Source: Cymbomonas tetramitiformis
Lineage: Eukaryota > Chlorophyta > Pyramimonadophyceae > Pyramimonadales > Pyramimonadaceae
Direction of reading: 5' to 3'
Length of the DNA: 64,000 nt
NCBI GenBank assembly: GCA_001247695.2
Contig: LGRX02027905.1
Location: 1-64,000 of the forward strand
Under the pieces are notes generated by a model. The model was not told where the DNA came from, searched no databases, and saw only the letters and a program-made list of their open reading frames with translations. A program made the translations under genes and the position numbers. Positions 34,737-46,275 of the stretch are shown here, piece after piece; the first letter of the stretch is position 1; each line of letters starts with the position of its first letter.

Positions 34737-35493
34737 TTGCTGGGGGATAGTAGTTAGGGTTGCCGCTCGCGTGGGCGGTGTCGCGCGTTCGTTCTTTCGA
34801 CTGTCTAGACGACGTGACGAACGCGACGCATTTTTTACTATGGCTGGTGGGACGACGACGACGCTGGTGCTTGGGAGACTTGGGGTCGACGACTGGTTTT
34901 GGTGGTATGGAGTGGTGCGTCGAGGGCGTCAAGGGCACGAGCGCCGTCCACCTCTGCAATCTCGGGAGCAAGCCGGTGGTGAAGCACGGTGTGCTACTGA
35001 AATTACTGAGGTGTTGTTATTCTACCTGCAGGTAATTAATTCGTGGCGTTTACCTACTTGTGATTTTTTGTTGGTCTATTTTTTCCGCTTCACCGCTGGC
35101 AATTCCCGGCTTCCCTTGACGTGACGGCTGGCGTCAACGAGATGAGCTGCGGCGAGGTGACGAAGGGAATGGAGCTCAAAGAGGAAGTAAGTATGCTACG
35201 TTTGTCTGGAAATTTCTCGAGTTTGACTGAGGATGCTGTGGAGCCGGCAGTTTTCAAGGAGGTTGACTTGGGAGAAGCGAAAGCACGCACGATCGACGAC
35301 GTTCCACAGAGGCGGCAGGCACACAGGAGGTTCATAGTTAGATCATATGACCTGTGCCATGAATTGTGGTTGGTAGCACGTTAAAACTACTACTCACTAG
35401 TATGAATTGAAGTAAGCTAGGATTATGAAGATCTCTGCTATGTGATGACTTGGGATATGTTATCCGAACTGCGAATGAAGAACTAGACAGGGC
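34737..35493 (+). repeat. 757-bp direct repeat, copy 2
   Basis: Second copy, separated from the first by 303 bp of unrelated or strongly diverged DNA (34434-34736). Confidence 0.8.
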
Positions 35494-36136
35494 CTGCGTC
35501 GCTCTGTCTTCACGCTAGGTACCTGCTGTGCTGCAGTGACCTGGGAAGAACGATTATCGCCCGCCTTAAATTTATATGGTCTTGGCTCCATTACGCACGC
35601 GCGTTTCGTTGTGGGCTTGCATAACAAAGCACATGACACGATTGCGTCTACAGTCTCGAGTATGTTGCGGGTTCAAATCTGCTCTGTTGTGAAGTCCTAT
35701 GGCTGCGCGTCCTCGGGCAACACAGCCCCATAGGCTCTCGCAATTCTTAAGGCGGATAGCACTGCAGTAGATGCGCTGTTAACTCGCCTCAAGAGAGCTT
35801 CCAGACTGTGGTACACAGGATGCACTTGTGGACAACTCAGATTGCTGCGTGACGGCATACTGAACCAGGGATCAAGCCAGGAGGCGTAAAACAAGTCCTC
35901 AACTCAAAAATAGTTGTATAATATCACTGAAATGATGCCACTAAAATACTTGAAGCGAAGCATTTTTACCAGGTAGGTGTAGCCATCGTTTTTTCGCATC
36001 GTCTCCTCAGACCATGCTACATTAGAAAACATATCATCCGGGACACGCATGCTATGAATGAAAAGAAAGTGGTGTGGTACAATTTTGCCGTTTGTTCATT
36101 AGGTGAGGCAATCTCTGGGGTACCCTGTGGACGCAG

Positions 36137-36302
36137 AGCAAGCGTGGTCATGTTCGTGGATCTTTTGCCATCGTTTTGCTTGATTCTTTTTGGATTTGCG
36201 GCGCTCTACAACGTGGAGTTTGGTCATCGGATGAAAGAGTGCGTCACATTCTACCAGGCTATGAATTCTCTCAGCATGCAAGGAATCTGTGGCCAAGTTG
36301 TG
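36137..36302 (+). CDS. Polycystin-like gene exon: S5 and pore helix
   Basis: The acceptor GGACGCAG at 36136 gives a phase-2 join across the 9.7-kb intron, reading VVMQTF-R-ASVVMFVDLLP. This restores the conserved S4-S5 polycystin sequence. S5 is SFCLILFGFAALYNVEFG, followed by the pore region KECVTFYQAMNSLSMQGI. It ends GTG|GTAAGC, phase 0. Confidence 0.85.
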
Positions 36303-36384
36303 GTAAGCCTCTCAACCGCAGTTTCTCCCACCTCCAACAACCTCGCCCACAATGATGCGATGGTTCAAAGCTTCAAACAAACAA

Positions 36385-36820
36385 AAAGAAAAAGGAAAGG
36401 AGACACCCTTGTTCGGGGTGTGGGGTTTATAGTGCCCATGACTTTCCATTTTTCTTTCTTTCTTTCTTGATCCGGTTCTCTGCCTTGCTTCTATAAAGTC
36501 TGTCTAGGCTCACCGCATATGCATTCGCTAAGTTGTTTTTGCTTCTCAACAGTTGGCGAGCTTCCCTTTTGACGAATCCGAGGTGTTTCGTCAGTATCTT
36601 ACTCGTATGCTCATATATGGTCCCTGTGTTTCCCATACCATCACATGTAGCGCTGCCCTGTGTCCATGTAGTTTCAGCAGTTTCACCAGCTGTGCATACT
36701 CGGTATTGCTCGGTATATTCTGTCTGCAGCCAGTGCCTCTTCCCACACAGTGTATTCCGTGTATGGCGCCTTCACCAGATGTATGTGTCCCACTTCCTTT
36801 AGCGCCTGCCTTGCCGTGCA
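36385..36820 (-). pseudogene. LINE relic, C-terminal (post-RT) region and 3' tail
   Basis: Minus-strand pieces AQLVKLLKLHGHRAALHVMV, then MGNTGTIYEHTSKILTKHLG and KREARQLLRSKNNLANAYAV align with the C-terminus of the LINE ORF at 56441-57988 (LLQLLRRHGFRAKLHVFAVG, TGTVYKHNQDILEQLG). A frameshift separates the pieces. The 3' end has the stem CACCCCGAACAAGGGTGT and a CTCCTTTCCTTTTTCTTTTT tail at about 36379-36420. Confidence 0.75.
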
Positions 36821-37360
36821 CCCAGCTTCAAAAGCCTCAAACACGAATCATGATACCACTGTCAACTAGCAGTTCATGTTGTTCATTATGATGGCGATGT
36901 GGTCTTCCAGCAGACAACCCCCAAAAAAGTCGAGAAAGTTAAACCTTAAAGAAACTGAGACGGCGCTCGACTAGAATGCTGACATACTCCGGTAGAATAT
37001 GAATGTCATGAATACACGGGGTTTGTGAAGATCCCGCCTGCTTGAGCAGTATATTTTTCCTTCGGCAAGTGCTGCAGCGGGAGGAGTGCCACGCGCGAAT
37101 GGACGAGAAGTTTTGCACACTCCCCTGCACTCTCCTCCTAACTCTCCCATTCCTTCTATAAACCGTCTAAGGGATTCCTACCCCACTCATCCCACTTCCC
37201 CTGTGATCAGATATTATTTAGATGGCTCATTTCATTCCATGACGGATGAAATCGTTCATTATGTGGTGGTAAGCCAGAGTGATTAACAAACATTACCATT
37301 ATTGATCGGCTGTGGGGATGTGATGGTGCCTTTGTGTACAATGTATTGTTTTCGTCCCAG

Positions 37361-37537
37361 GATGTCTCAAGCAGCGGAATGGAAAGCAGTGTTCTCGAGA
37401 AATTGAAAATTCGACTGTACAAGCACTTGTGCATTTTCTTGTTCACATTTTGCATGGCGAATTTCGTTATGGCGATCATCAACGACAATTTGTCTGACCT
37501 TTTGAGCAAATCCAAAACTGCTACCACACTATTTCAG
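37361..37537 (+). CDS. Polycystin-like gene exon: S6
   Basis: Between TCGTCCCAG and CAG|GTAAGA, phase 0 both sides. It encodes DVSSSGMESSVLEKLKIRLY, then KHLCIFLFTFCMANFVMAII and NDNLSDLLSK. F-x-x-x-N-F-x-x-A-I-I-N-D is the S6 signature of polycystins (usually L-N-M-F-L-A-I-I-N-D). It joins 36302 directly. Confidence 0.88.
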
Positions 37538-38933
37538 GTAAGATGTCGTCATTGCGCCAACCAGGCCCACGATTTGCAGCTGCCAAGCTCTCTGATGATA
37601 TGCTTATGTGGAGTATATAGGAGCAACAGCTACTGCTATGCTCATTTTTACGCCACTTGTTTGGCATGCATATTATGTTGCAGCCACGCGCATGATGTGC
37701 AATGCCACGGACAACAAGAGCAATAGCCTGTTACGTGAGCAAGCACAGGGATCTTAAGATGTATCAACGCGACGACTAGTATACTCCGACTCATTCATTT
37801 CGTACATCCCTTGATTTTGCCAAAAGACACACTTCTTTAGCATTAACCCCTATGGAGGGGATGATTTTTTTTGCAAATATGTACCGTTTTCATGGTAGAT
37901 GGGATCATGTCAAGCGCGCACAATTCGTTATGTGCTCCGCAACTTCTTTAAGGTCATTTTGAACTACTGAATGCATTATCACATTATACATACCACAATA
38001 TATCGCTGATATACAAGGTGGGTGTGCGAAGCTTGTATGTGCGATTCCGACAAGTGCTATCGGGCTGACCAATGAATGTAAGCTTAAAGTTTGAAGTGGT
38101 TGTACCGTGTACGATACAAACCGCTCCATCGGGGTTAACCAAATATATGTGGCTGTCTTATACTTTAATCTTCATTGATCCATATTTATTATTCTTCACA
38201 ATGAATACCACCATTCTTTGGTACTCTTCCCCAGAATAGTAAACACCCCTGGGGGCCGCTATTTCATGGCCGAATCCCTATTATTCTCTAGAACTTGTTT
38301 TGAGACCGTCATTTCCACGCATACCGTACTACTGGTCCTACACATCTGTTCATAAGGTCACATGGGCAAATATTGATATCAATGTCGATAAAGGGTTATA
38401 TTTTGGTTTCTTTTTGCCCTTTCTGATCATAACATCGTATATTAATTTACACTTTGAATAATCATACAAGTCGGACATGCACTTGCTCGCAGGCAATGCA
38501 TTCTGTAGATCTGAACTCCGGATACGCATGAATCAAGGGTACTATACCGCCGAATTGTGTCTTGTGCCGGCAGCCAGGACCGGCATTATGTTTGACAAAT
38601 ATATATATATATATAGCGTCTTCATGGGACATTAATATATCATGGTGATGATTGTGGTAAAAACCCTTGGGACTGCATCTGACCTCATGCTAATCTGTAA
38701 TTTCCATTTGTACGCTTGTTCTCACCGCCTCCTACCTTTTCACACGAGTCCATTGTGGAAACGCGTGCAGAGAATGATTTCCAAGGTGCTGAGGAAGTAG
38801 AGAAGATACCATGTCTCAAGGGTCAATAATTATAATGAATCAGAACTGTTTAAACCTTCTTTGCATTCCGATTTACCCACATAATTATAACTAACGCCGT
38901 TTTGGAAAGCCGTTTGTGGATATTCGCTTGCAG

Positions 38934-39199
38934 GACATGCGGCTGTACTACAAAAACCAACTCAACCGTAAGGCCCTCCGCAAATGGCCGCCAATGGAAA
39001 GTGTGGTCGCCACCCTCATAGCCGAAAAAGTTCGACTCGGATGGAAATCTTCCTACAGGAAAACCAGAGAGGTGATTGCGGGGACTGCAGATTACGCCCC
39101 CATGTACAGCACTTGTGATGGGCGGCATTCATTTAGCCACGAGCAATTGGTGGATGTCGTCGTCGCAGCATACGTGTACCAGACGAATTTGTCCCGGAG
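38934..39199 (+). CDS. Polycystin-like gene exon: cytoplasmic tail 1
   Basis: Acceptor GCTTGCAG, phase 0; end CGG AG|GTGACA, phase 2. It encodes a basic amphipathic segment (DMRLYYKNQLNRKALRKWPP, EKVRLGWKSSYRKTREVI) and HSFSHEQLVDVVVAAYVYQ. No named domain recognised. Confidence 0.75.
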
Positions 39200-40132
39200 G
39201 TGACACCCAACATTCCAACTCCCGCATCATGCATGCACTTTGCGGTTCTTGCCGTGATGATGATGGGCACTTCACTTCAACGTCACCTGGCGACCTGAGG
39301 AGGGTAGCATGCATGAAACCGCGAAGCCAGACGGAAGCTGGAGAGTTCAGGTCCACGAAGTGCTTGTAGCCTTGCAGTGCCACTCATAACTGCCCTTTGC
39401 TGACCGATGGATGCATTGATTGCTGGATGGACGCGTGGTCATCCATAGGCAACACGGGGCGCCTGTGTGGTTGCACACTATAGATTATGCAATACTTGCT
39501 ACTATTAAAAGCTGAGAGATCAACCAACCAGGGCCATACACGGACTGAAAGCAGAGCAACTTACCATTTATGGTCATACAAGCACTAACCTTCGGCAGGG
39601 CAGAGCAAGTCACCAGGTCTACACGAGTGCTGAATACTAATTGAACCCGAAGGGGTACTTTCAATTAGTGTGGGGACTGAACATTCAGCTCCGTGAGATC
39701 CCGAGGTTTCTTTAAGGGTAAGTCTTAGGCTCGGAGCTGTAGAACTCGGGCAGTAATGTCGATTTGAGTAAAGGATTCAAGAATTGATATCCCCTTAGAT
39801 AGAGCTAAGGCTAACAAGCTACCCCATACGATTCTGACACAGTGTAAAACAATGCAATGGAAAAGCGTGGGGATAGTCATCGGCCACACCACTTGATATA
39901 GGGGGTGCGCAAATGTACAGATGGGGGGAGGGGGGTCGCAATTATTATCAGTGTTATGAAATACAAAGACTTATTGTGGAATTTAAGAAATGATCCTTCA
40001 GATGCAAAATTAAAGTTAGCACAAAGTAAAGGAGCTCAACTGCTGCCTTCAGTCGATAGAGCGTGTGCTGCGCCTGCATGAATTTATCTGACACAATATA
40101 CGGCATGGATTCGTTTGTCCTGGTGATGGCAG

Positions 40133-40295
40133 GCGCGTGTCTGGGAAAAAGAAGCTCGTGCCAAAGCCTGACAAGATTGTGCCGTTACCACGCCCAGAAG
40201 ATGCCGTGGAATCGCTCGATCTTGAGAACCGCTCAAATTGTCCAACTCCTACTGCTATGTCGCTCCTTCTACCTCCGGAGGTGTTGGAAGAGGAG
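40133..40295 (+). CDS. Polycystin-like gene exon: cytoplasmic tail 2
   Basis: Acceptor GATGGCAG completes the split Arg codon (LSR-RVSGKKKLVPKPDKIV). It continues through LENRSNCPTPTAMSLLLPP to EVLEEE and the donor GAG|GTAGGC (phase 0). Confidence 0.75.
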
Positions 40296-41262
40296 GTAGG
40301 CAAATCGTCACGTCAGCTGCAGTCATCATGTTTTGCGCCGCTGCTCGCCACCGACCACATCGAAATGGTCGCGCACATAACAATGTCATCACTGATTCAA
40401 TGATAAGAGTGCCCACGCATTGCTCCTAGGGAGCAGGGATGGACAGCACATTCTATCGGAATTTCAACCCCTAGACTTGCTTTTCAGGCCTGGGGTGGGT
40501 GGGGGAGGGGGGGGGGGTTGGGACTCCCTTGAGTCCTGATTGTGTGTATGATTGTGTGACGTGTCCATGCTGTGTGATATGACTGGATTCATGGCATTAT
40601 CATGGACCAGCGGGTCCCATCCATCGACCGTGAGCCACTGGGGGGCATGCCACTAGGGTCCGCTTACTACGTCACCCTGGGACCAACTATTGTTGGGCGA
40701 TGATCGGTCATATCGTATCATCTTTCCATGCTGCTTTGCATCTGGGTTGGGAATATGTATGAGTTGGTGGTATCTTGTCACGGCCCCGCCCTACTCCTGA
40801 TTTGCTTCTCACATCCACTGGGATTATGGTGAGCTGGCTTTTGTCGGCTGATCTCATGCCGTTCAGTATGTGTGACGTAAGGGTTCTTGCCCCCAGTACA
40901 GGGTGTGAACACTTAGCTAACGATGAGAGGGTGCAATTTTATAGAATTTCTATTTACTTCAATTGTGCTAGGGCCCTCCCCCCCCTCTTACCTTAAGCAG
41001 GGCTATTCTTCTTTCTGCCTTAACCAGGGCACTAAACTGTTCCTCTCTCTTCACAATCATTCCAGCCTGTGCCTGAGTGAGTGTCTCTAAGCTACTGCCA
41101 GGTGCTCTGCTGCAGAGTCTGCTGAGCTAGTCCAATTGATCATCTGCTCTCCAGCCTTCTCCAGGGTTAGCAGAGTGCCTTCTCCGAGGCAAGCAGACCC
41201 TCCTTGCAGCCCTAACCTGAATCTCCTGTGCCCAGAACCAGCCTCACTCAGAGTGAAGGCTG

Positions 41263-41263
41263 A

Positions 41264-41295
<32 letters not shown>

Positions 41296-41345
41296 ATAAT
41301 GTGACTCTTCCTACCGGAAGCGTGATATTTGGAGGTGCACAGCTG
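41263..41345 (-). mobile_element. Retroposon 3'-end-like fragment with (CTTT)n tail
   Basis: On the plus strand: (GAAA) repeated about eight times (41266-41296), then ATAATGTGACTC, a stem TTCCTACCGGAA and CGTGATATTTGGAGGTGCAC. It matches the fragment at 32463-32530. Confidence 0.55.
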
Positions 41346-41559
41346 TCTGAAGACTGGAGGAGGAAGGGATTTTACATAAACTCAGAGCGAAAGCGGTTGC
41401 TTTCAAGGGCTGAGATTGCAAAGTGAACGGGAACCCTCGAACCAAAGCCACTTGTTTTGTCAGTGCTCGCCCAACGGCTTATGACGGACCCGTGACAGTA
41501 ACCCGTGACAGTATGTTCTGCATACTGTCGCTGTGACTAAAACCGATCGATACCCTACA

Positions 41560-42060
41560 GTGAGAAAAAAGAAAAGAAAAAAGAAAAGAAAAAGAACCCC
41601 CTTCGGGCGTATGAGTAAATTAATTTCCCCGGCCCTACAGTGAGTTGTCTCCCGGGCATGTAAAATAACCTGAATCATACGCCTCCCAGTGCGTGTGAGG
41701 ATAGTACTCACCCCTCCTCCGGGCGAGAACAGTCCCCGTAGCGAGTGCCTTCGCTTAGGGGAGTTTAGCGTCGGTGGTAATGTTCTTGCAGCTTCTTGTT
41801 TATTCTCCACCTTCTCCCTGTACAGCTAGTACTGCATATATAAGCTATACACGAATCCTACCGTTACTTTGTGCATCTGTTGTAGGACGCTGCTTTTGCC
41901 TCCTTGTCGCACTTTCCCATGTTCTCTAGGATGTCTTTGTTGTCATTATACATCGTTCCTATTCTCCCTATCACCATGACGTGAAGTTGTGCACTGAACC
42001 CATGGTCCTTTAGCAGTTGGACTGTTTGAGCAATGGTCCATACGCCTTCCACTTTCCCAA
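41560..42060 (-). pseudogene. LINE relic (same family as 56.3-57.9 kb)
   Basis: The minus frame TVQLLKDHGFSAQLHVMVIG and RIGTMYNDNKDILENMGK matches the C-terminus of the LINE ORF at 56441. The 3' end carries the identical block GTAGGGCCGGGGAAATTAAT followed by TTACTCATACGCCC, then a (TTTTC)n tail at 41568-41603. The frame is broken upstream. Confidence 0.8.
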
Positions 42061-43224
42061 TCCCACTTTAGATCACAATACGTGGTGGTAAGCCAGAGTG
42101 AATACTATAATTTGCTTCAGGTCATCGCATCTGGGCATGTTAGCTGCACCAGTTGCTGGAGAGTCGTGATTCTTGTGGAGGCCTTCGGTGTAAATATTTC
42201 CCCTTCGCTCATTAGTCCCGACTTAGGGCTGTTCCATTTATTGTAGAAAAGTTAGTGTGCGAAATGGATTCGAGCCTTATATAGATGAATAGATATCTGC
42301 ATTTGTACATTTAGTCCAACGCTGGGCTCGCAGCAATCAATAATAAAAAACCATCATTCAACTATACTGTAGGCACGTTTATAAACTCTCATCTTTGATA
42401 CTAAATCGGCATACTGCTGAAATTCCTCATGTCAGGCATTGTTTTGAAATAAGATGGTGTTCTGGAGCGATGGAATGTCATGGTGACTGCAGAGCGAGAA
42501 TGAAGTCCAGCCTCTCACGCCTGAAATAAAAGCAACACACGCCAACAAGACCAAGTTTTTGGACATTTTCTCATATACGCCCATCGCCGATATGTTAGAC
42601 AATGAGGTATCATCTGAGTACCATTCACCAAGCCCGACCCACCTGTACACTTCTACCACATGCATGCAAAATTACAGCACACGCGGAGAACGTGGCACCT
42701 CCTATTGAATTCCGGGGACAGATGGTCGATTCAAGGTCAGGAACCAAGTGATGCTCCTTTTTGGCTCGTCCCGGTTCTTTTCTCTCCACGTATTTCACTA
42801 AAAAGTTGTTCAAACTTGCTGTCATCTTGTCACATTCTGTGGATCTGTCGAAAGCTCTCTGGAGGTGTGATAACAGTTGAACAGTGATAACACAGCATTC
42901 GGACGACGGAGCCCTGCCCGATCACTTGGTCAGTAATTGGTTGCTTATTATTCTGGGATCCCCCCCTCCCCCCCCCCTACTCATAAAGAAAATGATTGCA
43001 AGCTTCATTCATTTATTTGGCAACTACAGCATCCCCCCCACAAAATTGAATTCTGCTCGGTGGAGGGATCAGCATGGGTGGTATAAAAACTTGGAACTTT
43101 TTCATGTTAATCGGCGAGGTTGACTGCTGGGGGCACTGGAATTTTGGCTTCACAGTTCTTGCCATTCTCTTGAGGCTCACCACCTGGTGTGATTTGGGGG
43201 TATCGTGCCGCATCAAGCTTGGCA
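42061..43224. other. Intron sequence, nothing convincing
   Basis: A minus frame at 42432-42665 contains a signal-peptide-like stretch (MSKNLVLLACVAFISGVRG) but has no other support. The rest shows no exon or repeat that I can name. A GTGGTGGTAAGCCAGAGTG motif at 42083 is shared with 37262. Confidence 0.3.
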
Positions 43225-43475
43225 CGTAACACGTCTTCTGTAACACGTCATGCAGCCGGTCTTCTGCGGCTACGGGGTGCCAACGGAGTCGGTCCAAGGA
43301 TAAGCACACACACTAGTCTTCACCAGTGAGATCCGGAGAATTCAGATGTCCCAAAGTGTGTACTGAATCCTTTGATCCCCGGCGTGGGTACATAGTGCAG
43401 TCTCCTGTGGCTACGGGGCGCCAAAGGAGTCGCAAGGATAAGCATACACACACATACACAGTGTATCGCCCAGCT
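43225..43475. repeat. Dispersed repeat (copy 2)
   Basis: It shares with 24665-24895 the blocks GTGTGTACTGAATCCTTTGA, CCCCGGCGTGGGTACATAGT and GTGGCTACGGGGCGCCAAAG, and ends in a CACACA tail. A partial extra unit lies at 43240-43310. Confidence 0.6.
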
Positions 43476-44624
43476 TTTAGGTGCAGGAGATTGGCTGATC
43501 CAATATTTGGGGGAACACTCGGAATTGTGAGCTGAGGTTTGGTTGGCAGTCCGAGCAGTCAGAGTGGGTTTCAAGGATGGCAAGCAAAGCCAGAAGGATG
43601 CCGTCACGTTTCCTGTAAAGTTTTCAGGACATCTTAAGGGATGAGCAAGCTGATGGACGGTGGGGTGTTGATGAAAAGGCTGGCAGCGATCGTGGAGAGC
43701 CGGGGAATATCCCTTCAGAGGCTCGAACACAGGGCCCAGGCATCCCGGTGTCCAAGACGAGGGGGCTTTAGTGATCCCCCTGTCGCCGAGCTTGGAGCAC
43801 GAGGACGTGCTTGGCCAGGGTTGCGGATGTGTTGGAGGCGCTGGCCACAGAGGGCTCGGCCTAGATGGTGACCCTTGAACATGGCGGAATGGACGAGGGA
43901 ACAATGGGGTGGCGCGGCTTCTGGGCACGTGCAGGCTGGCATCAGGGGGGTAGACAGCTCCTGGTGGGCTTGGCAATGCCACATCATGCGAAGGGCACGG
44001 CTAAGATTCGCGGGAGTGAGTATGCACTTCCCTCAGGCGTCTCCTGCAGGGCACTACTCAGACTCTCAGATGTGCATGTGAGTTGTCTGGGTGAGCTGGA
44101 ACCCCACGGAACGTAGGATGCCAGCGGCTAGTACTCCCAGCGATGGTGAATGGTGAACGTTGGCCAAGCAACCACAAACAGGGTATGACACAGTTTGATC
44201 CTCTGAGCTGGGTACGATGGCAGCTTTCTCTCATGCGGATTTTTTTGGTTAGAGATCCATCCAAAGGAAGTCCAAACTCATCCATCACACATGCATGCAA
44301 TCATGACTGGTAAAGCCACATCATGGGAAGGGCACGACGATGATGGGCGGAATTGGGGCTGCCCTTCTCTCAGATGTTTACGATCTAGGCTATCAATCGT
44401 TTGGAAGTCGGTGTAAAATCAAGCATCCACACGCACACATACCGGATGGTTTGATAAGTACAAGGGTATCAACTATATTGTTTGGAAACTGGCTCAAGGC
44501 TAAGCTTGAACGCACAACACACTCACACCCGCACTTATCTCTTTTAAACCCCGGAGCGGGTATGCTGTGCAGCCCAAATGAGTGCTCGCCGGGCAGTCTG
44601 ATAGCTAGCTCTTTTCTCAAGCAG

Positions 44625-44885
44625 GATGCTCGGGCATCGTGGTCATATGTCGATGAACGAGTAACTCAAATCAACGAGAATGTGCTCATCCCCCGGCTTG
44701 GCACACGTGGCACTATAAAGACCAATGAGGAGAGGAAAGCAAGAAAGAAGAAGAAGCTAGAGACGATCCAAAACCAAGTGGCACGGCCACTTGCAAAGAT
44801 GATGAAGGCCTACACTAAACAGTTGAGTGCATTTGAGTTACACGCAGCAACTTACGAAAACATGATCGATGACGAGACTATATGG
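44625..44885 (+). CDS. Polycystin-like gene exon: Lys-rich cytoplasmic coiled coil
   Basis: Acceptor CTCAAGCAG, phase 0. It encodes DARASWSYVDERVTQINENV, then NEERKARKKKKLETIQNQVA and KMMKAYTKQLSAFELHAATY, a highly charged helical region. It ends TGG|GTATAA (weak donor); reading on gives a TAA at 44889-44891, so it could also be a terminal exon. Confidence 0.6.
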
Positions 44886-45685
44886 GTATAACACTTCCCC
44901 CCTCCATGTCTGGTGATGACATCCATGTGCATGATAGGTGGCTATTGGTGTGCCCGTATTCAAGTACCGTCAAACATACAACAGTGGTTTATATGTCGTG
45001 CTATAGCCTTTGTTTCTAAGTTTTCTAGATCCGGCAAGTGTGGTCTGTCCAAGTCAAAATCTTCTTGTGAAGTAAACCCATCCTCACAGATACAGCACAA
45101 CCGTCATATGAGCCCATTACTACACATGTCTGCATGTCCTTCGGACGCAACCGTAAGAATAGCGTACTAGGTGATCCAGGACACCGTATTTCGATCACAC
45201 AATGCTTTACAACGTTGTGACAAAACTGTGGAACGTGTACATCTTACGCATAGACCTAAGACAACGTTAACTGTGACATTATGTCCCGCCAATCATGTAT
45301 AGTTTCCAATCTTGCTTACTGTCTCCAATCTACACTGATGTTTAAAAGCCCATCGCATGGAGATGATTGCCTATCGCCTATCAGTGATAGGCGTTGCAGG
45401 ACGACCGTATCTGTGTACCGGTATATTTTCAGGGTGAAATCGGCGCGACACATTATGCGGCCTATTACGTCGACCCTTGCAAATGGTTTTTGGCAAACAA
45501 CATACCATCATGTTGAAAACGAGCCGTTCGGTCCACCTTCAACTGGAAACACCGATAAACTTTGCAGCGACGTGATGTGTGCCTCTTTTCGATGTGCTAT
45601 CAGATGTTTTTCGTTGCCACGATGATTCAATATCAATTGCATTATTAACATACACCAGGTCGTGTGATTGTTGGCCTCTATGCAG

Positions 45686-45895
45686 ATCCAGCAGGAAGTG
45701 CAGCGATCGGCGCTCACTCTGCGGGCCATTCTCCGATCTCGTTTACCAGCAATGCCGCATCAGTCATCTTCAAAAAAAGGGCCAACAACAGGATCTCCCT
45801 CAGCACTCTGTTATCATTCCGACTCATCAACTCGGATGCACCCACTATGGTCTACACGTAGCTCATCGCACATGCCACAGGTCACTTCCTCGCAG
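45686..45895 (+). CDS. Polycystin-like gene exon: helical tail segment
   Basis: After CTCTATGCAG a phase-0 frame reads IQQEVQRSALTLRAILRSRL, then PAMPHQSSSKKGPTTGSPSA. It leads to CAG|GTCACT (45880) or CAG|GTCACG (45895). Heptad spacing in the first 20 residues suggests the C-terminal coiled coil found in many polycystins. Confidence 0.5.
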
Positions 45896-45901
45896 GTCAC
45901 G

Positions 45902-45903
45902 CT

Positions 45904-45943
<40 letters not shown>

Positions 45944-45945
45944 CT
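45902..45945. repeat. (GCTT)n microsatellite
   Basis: About ten GCTT units directly after the preceding candidate exon. Confidence 0.9.
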
Positions 45946-46275
45946 GCTTTGCTTGCACATGATAATCATAAACGTTTGTTCAGTCGCTACAACAGCGCCT
46001 TTACAAAAACGACGCGCATCCACCAGTTGCGGACACTCATGCTTTTACCACGAGTTAGCGAGCGGAGTTCACTCCAGTGTTGGCTTGCAGTGTACCATGT
46101 ATCGACGAACACAAAAGGGAGACACCAAACGAGAACTCACGGTAGAGAACATTATCAACAAATACATTAGTATATATACTTGATGTTATACATTCTATTT
46201 TTCTTTGTCATTAGTAGGTCTCTTGAGTGGTATCCTACGTAAGGCTGATCATGCTATAATTTGTCACCACATCAG

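Noticed and set aside
36553..36582. A 30-bp microexon (LASFPFDESE) that would fit the polycystin pore with perfect splice phases
   Set aside because: The same bases are part of a minus-strand LINE relic (KREARQLLRSKNN matching the LINE C-terminus), and the flanking exons join in phase without it.
37204..37270. A possible polycystin exon (YYLDGSFHSMTDEIVHYVV) before GTAAGC
   Set aside because: The reading frame does not fit the phases of neighbouring exons and nearby acceptors put a stop in frame. A similar GTGGTGGTAAGCCAGAGTG occurs at 42083, so it may be a repeat.
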